Of a stretch of 64,000 bases of DNA, positions 60,623 through 64,000 are shown piece after piece (positions within the stretch are counted from its first letter, which is position 1; every line of letters begins with the position of its first letter). The position numbers and the translations under genes were made by a program. This stretch comes from Henckelia pumila (taxonomy: Eukaryota; Streptophyta; Magnoliopsida; Lamiales; Gesneriaceae): the NCBI RefSeq assembly GCF_033568475.1, contig NC_133123.1:130296930-130360929 (forward strand), read 5' to 3'. Under the pieces are notes generated by a model. The model saw only the letters and a program-made list of their open reading frames with translations. It searched no databases and had not been told where the DNA came from.

Positions 60623-61392
60623 TTGCCACTCAATGTACACAATAGGGGTATACTTTCCAAAATCCAAACTCGTAACTTGTTTAATATGATGATTTCTCAT
60701 ATTTATGGACTATCAGCGACTCTAATTCCACTCATATTTCAGAACATTTGAGTGCGAGATCGAGCACAACTAGTACGCAGAGATATGATAAATATTATTG
60801 ATTCGAGAACAATCTGTTCCGATTGTAAGACACATATTGTGGGCCATGAGGGTCACACTCTCCTAGTGAAAGTGGCTTTGGATCAAAATGTCATGTATTA
60901 GGAACAATATCAGAATTATGCATAATAATCTATTTGATTTGGGGAACAAGAAGTCATGTCCATGTTAGCAAGCACCAAGATCCTATAAAACACTGCATCA
61001 CACAAGTGCAGACGAGTTTTCAATACCTCGAGATTAGTGGAACCATCACCCGAGTGTTTGTCTTGTAATGTGTCTCGCCCTACTCTTGTCTAAGGTATAG
61101 GAGGAAGACATTGATCATTACCCAATGCGAGCACCATTTGTGGATGTTCATTGCCACTCAATGTACACAATAGGGGTATACTTTCCAAAATCCAAACTCG
61201 TAACTTGTTTAATATGATGTTTTCTCATATTTGAGGACTATCAGTTACTCTAATTCCACTCATATTTCAGAACATTTGAGTGCGAGATCGAGCACAACTA
61301 GTACGCACGGATGAGATAAATATTATTGAATCGAGAACAATATGTTCCGATTGTAGGACACACATTGTGGGTCATGAGGGTCACACTCACAT
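60623..61392. repeat. 527-bp tandem array, second locus
   Basis: One partial unit (60623-61008) and a further partial unit (61009-61392) of the repeat seen at 1-885 and 19329-20418, diverged by about 8-10%. The array begins in mid-unit on the left and stops on the right at CACACTCACATTGACCAATC, the same edge phrase as at 20419. Confidence 0.88.
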
Positions 61393-61537
61393 TGACCAAT
61401 CAAAAACTTTGACCACCATCTACCCCTCATTATTAAGCTCTGTCGGTACACTTCATCCCATCCACTCGCTTTTTGGTTCCAGTTTGGTTAGGGTTTTGCC
61501 TTTCAAAATAAAATTTCAGTTTTCAAGATCGAGCACA

Positions 61538-61971
61538 ATGGAGATAAAGATTGCACCACAATGTCTATGTGGTTTCGGGGAAATGATATTACGAAGAGTC
61601 GGACCACGTTCAACCCGCCCAGGAGAGTTGTATTATCTATGTTCTCGTATCGATTTTTCTGGTACGATGATTATCACGGTGAATCTCTTCAGAAATCTTC
61701 TAAGTTGAAACCAACCCCAAGTAAGCATGGTAAAGAGAGTTGTTTGTATTCAATGCCTCAACAATCTGCATCCCCCTCCATCCATGATTCAACGGAACAA
61801 CTAAATTACAAGCGTAATGAGCATTTGTCCTCTGATGCGCTACACAACCAGTCTATTAGTGCACCAGCGCCCGACCATATCATAAGAATATGTTGTTGTT
61901 TTTGTTGCACATGTTTTGTTCTTGTGCTAATATTACTTGTAGTTCTGTTTATTGTAATAATCAGACAATAA
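61538..61971 (+). pseudogene. GRF zinc-finger protein with C-terminal membrane helix, frameshifted
   Basis: From ATG 61538 the frame reads MEIKIAPQCLCGFGEMILRR and then RPGELYYLCS. This is the CxCG...PGxxxYxC start of a GRF-type zinc finger as in plant At4g04775-like proteins. The matching second half, RFFWYDDYHGES, lies in another frame starting around 61642, so one base has been lost or gained there (or a tiny intron exists). That frame runs on through a polar region to a cysteine-rich membrane helix (ICCCFCCTCFVLVLILLVVL) and a TAA at 61969-61971. Such proteins are often found beside plant MULE transposases. Their role is unknown. Confidence 0.65.
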
Positions 61972-62259
61972 GTTTCAAATTTATGAAGCTTTATTCCATA
62001 TTAAATACAAGTTGTTCAAAATACATATCAGTTAGTCTCTGACATATGAAAATTTAAAGCAACGACTTATTTGCTTAGTTAACTGGGAACACATTTTTCA
62101 CTGAAACATTAATGACAAATATCATTTCTCAAATTAGAACATTACATATTTGTCCAATGTGTAGCATGATTGTTTTCCACAAACAAAGATGGTTTTAGAA
62201 GAACCTAAGACAACAAAATACACTTGACTACACTACAACCACAACTCAAGTTAAAATGA

Positions 62260-63432
62260 CAAATCAGATGGTTCCACCAAAAGCCTGAAACCAAGCGCAA
62301 TCCAGCAATGCTTCCACTCGAATGTGTATGCCTTTTCGATTGCAATTTGATGCTCGACCCACCTTTTAGTAATCGCTTTCTCCTGCATATTTGTAGAACA
62401 GTCAAGATTAATTTTTGAAAAAGTTTTATTAAAAATATTTGCTAATAAATAACAAATAATTGAAACACTATTTTTTTTGAAACAATTAAAGCTACTCTAT
62501 AGGTTCCTTGCAACTGCGTCTGTTGTGTCCTCTCGCATGACAACAACCACGTGTTGAGACACGTGTATTAACTTGCGATGATATTCTCTTCGTACTTCTA
62601 TGACCGGGCTTACTACGCACAGAAAGATCCTGGATTACATCGGATTCAGCAACACAAGACTCACTGATGTCAAAGGTTGGAATATGATTAATATGTACGC
62701 AACACGATACGCTTCGATCTTGAAATACTTGTCACAAAAATCATACACAGACAACACTTTCTTCTCAATGGCAGAGCAAACGTGCTTGCACGGAAGCTTA
62801 TTGATCTGCCAAGCTCTACATGAACAAGACATATCCACTAAATCCACGACAAATGACTTTTCACCATCAACAACCTCAAACTTCCAATCACACGAACGCT
62901 GAACTCTTAATGTTCGGGATTCAATATATACATTTGCAACAGAATTTTCTTTTCTTAGACTTAATTTTCTGGTCATGAGTAAAGTTGATTCACGTCGTTG
63001 GTGCATCATTTTCATTATCTGCACGCATATGTGATCAACCATAGCAACAATAGGCAGATGACGAGCTGGCCTAACCCAACTATTCCAACACTCGGCTATA
63101 TTGTTATTTATAACACCCTATCTATTACCAACAAACAATGTATTGACCCAACTCTGTGGATCAGAATTTACAATAAACCCTCTGGCAAGTGGCATTGACT
63201 CAAATATATTTTTTATATGTTGTTCGTACTCTTGAAAAGACGGAGCATACACAAATTTCTTGAATACCGAAGACCAATGCTTTTTGTTATGTCTGAGATA
63301 ACTTCTCAACACCTAAAAATATTAATAACAATTTAGATTGAGCTTAAAAAATGATCATATAATATGAAAAAATTAAATTCAAATAGCTCAAGGATACGTA
63401 ATTTCGAATGTACCTGCTTCACGAAATTATCC
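62260..63432 (-). pseudogene. MULE transposase, C-terminal half with SWIM zinc finger
   Basis: Minus-strand order: LVDNFVKQ (near 63420), an intron-like gap, LRSYLRHNKKHWSSVFKKF (63310), FESMPLARGFIVNSDPQSW, GVINNNIAECWNSWVRPAR, VDHICVQIMKMMHQRRES, and then the SWIM finger CSCRAWQINKLPCKHVCSAI (near 62800). It ends at a last exon with EKAITKRWVEHQIAIEKAY (62380). The residue before GVINNN, normally Trp, is a TAG stop at 63118-63120. The N-terminal catalytic half is missing. This is a plant MuDR-type transposase, dead here. Confidence 0.82.
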
Positions 63433-63440
63433 ACTAAATG

Positions 63441-64000
63441 TCGGGAAAATTAGCGTTTTAGTCCTGTATCTTGGCTTTTTTTTGGTTTTGATCCTGTATA
63501 TTAGCTTGTTTTGGAAAAGATCCTGTAACTCTGTTTTTTCTTTGGATTTAGTCCTATATGTTGATTGTTTTGGTTTTGATCCTATAAGTTGGCTTATTTT
63601 TTTGGTTTTGATCTTATACAAAGTCATGTTTTGAAAAAAAACACATTAATTTGGATTTTTTTAATTTGGATCTAATAGTTGACTTGTTTTTTATTTTGGT
63701 CATTGAAAAGATACGATTTTGACCAAATTAAGCCCGGTTAAGTTAGAATAAGCGTCTATGTTTTTTATTTTAAAATAATAAATTAAATTTAAAATTTAAA
63801 TGTTGACTTTCCAACTTCACCGCTTAAATTTTTATAATAAATATTTTTTATGATTTTATAAATTAATTAATTAAGTTTAAAATTTAGATGTTGACCTTCT
63901 AATTATTTTTTAACATAATAATTATTTTCTAAAAGGTACAATAACTTGGTTTTTTTTTTTTTTTTGTATTTTTTCTCCGTCGCCGAAACTGGAGGGAGCA
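63441..64000. repeat. degenerate short-period repeat, probably another element's end
   Basis: Begins GGGAAAATTAGCGTTTTAGT and then repeats about six times a diverged 40-45 bp unit built on TTTTGGTTTTGATCCTGTAT. It passes into AT-rich sequence with a T-run at 63951-63965. The start looks like a plant MULE terminal inverted repeat, but the partner end is outside the window. Confidence 0.5.

Larger units (their letters stand above)
60623..63440 (-). mobile_element. Mutator-like element with array, GRF gene and transposase
   Basis: The same order as at 19.3-22.9 kb: 527-bp array, then transposase remains on the minus strand. Here a GRF zinc-finger gene on the plus strand lies between them. The N-terminal half of the transposase is absent: homology stops at the block LVDNFVK near 63440, where a different repeat (GGGAAAATTAGCGTTTTAG) begins, so the element was cut by a later insertion or rearrangement. 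Neither terminus is present. Confidence 0.6.

Overview
This is a piece of a plant nuclear genome, most likely a eudicot. It is AT-rich and full of transposons. It holds four intron-containing host genes with canonical plant splice sites and no bacterial-style operons. Protein likeness hints at an asterid, but the sequence does not settle this. All family assignments are from recognition of motifs, not from a database search.

Left third (1-23 kb): a 527-bp tandem array (1-885, resuming at 19329-20418) is split by an 18.4-kb Ty1/copia LTR retrotransposon on the minus strand. It has two 1,894-bp LTRs, a 5-bp target duplication ACATT, an initiator-Met tRNA primer site and a polypurine tract. The untranslated leader of that element was in turn split by a 9.1-kb CACTA (En/Spm) DNA transposon with 3-bp duplication GGA. 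The CACTA element carries a four-exon TNP2 transposase gene and an eight-exon second gene of the plant Transposase_24 type. To the right of the array lies a decayed Mutator-like element (MULE).

Gene island (24-49 kb): four host genes all read on the minus strand. They are a DSK2/ubiquilin proteasome shuttle (8 exons, 540 aa), a LYM2/CEBiP-type GPI-anchored LysM chitin receptor (4 exons, 354 aa), a GPAT9 glycerol-3-phosphate acyltransferase (12 exons, no visible ATG) and a small one-helix protein of unknown function (4 exons, 130 aa). Between the last two sit a PIF/Harbinger element whose SANT/Myb-like gene is split by a 3.2-kb solo LTR, and a 1.5-kb element that is almost entirely one giant inverted repeat with an 8-9 bp target duplication.

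Right part (49.6-64 kb): a second probable solo LTR, a second Harbinger element (53194-56893, duplication TTA) inside a short minisatellite, a tRNA-derived SINE, a 587-bp tandem duplication, AT-rich minisatellites, and another copy of the 527-bp array. This last array is followed by a GRF zinc-finger/transmembrane gene and a SWIM-domain MULE transposase, both broken.

The most interesting pattern is that the 527-bp tandem array sits on the 3' side of a MULE transposase at both loci, which suggests the array is a component of that element. The second is the GPAT9 copy, which has lost its start codon next to transposon-derived sequence and changes a residue I recall as conserved.
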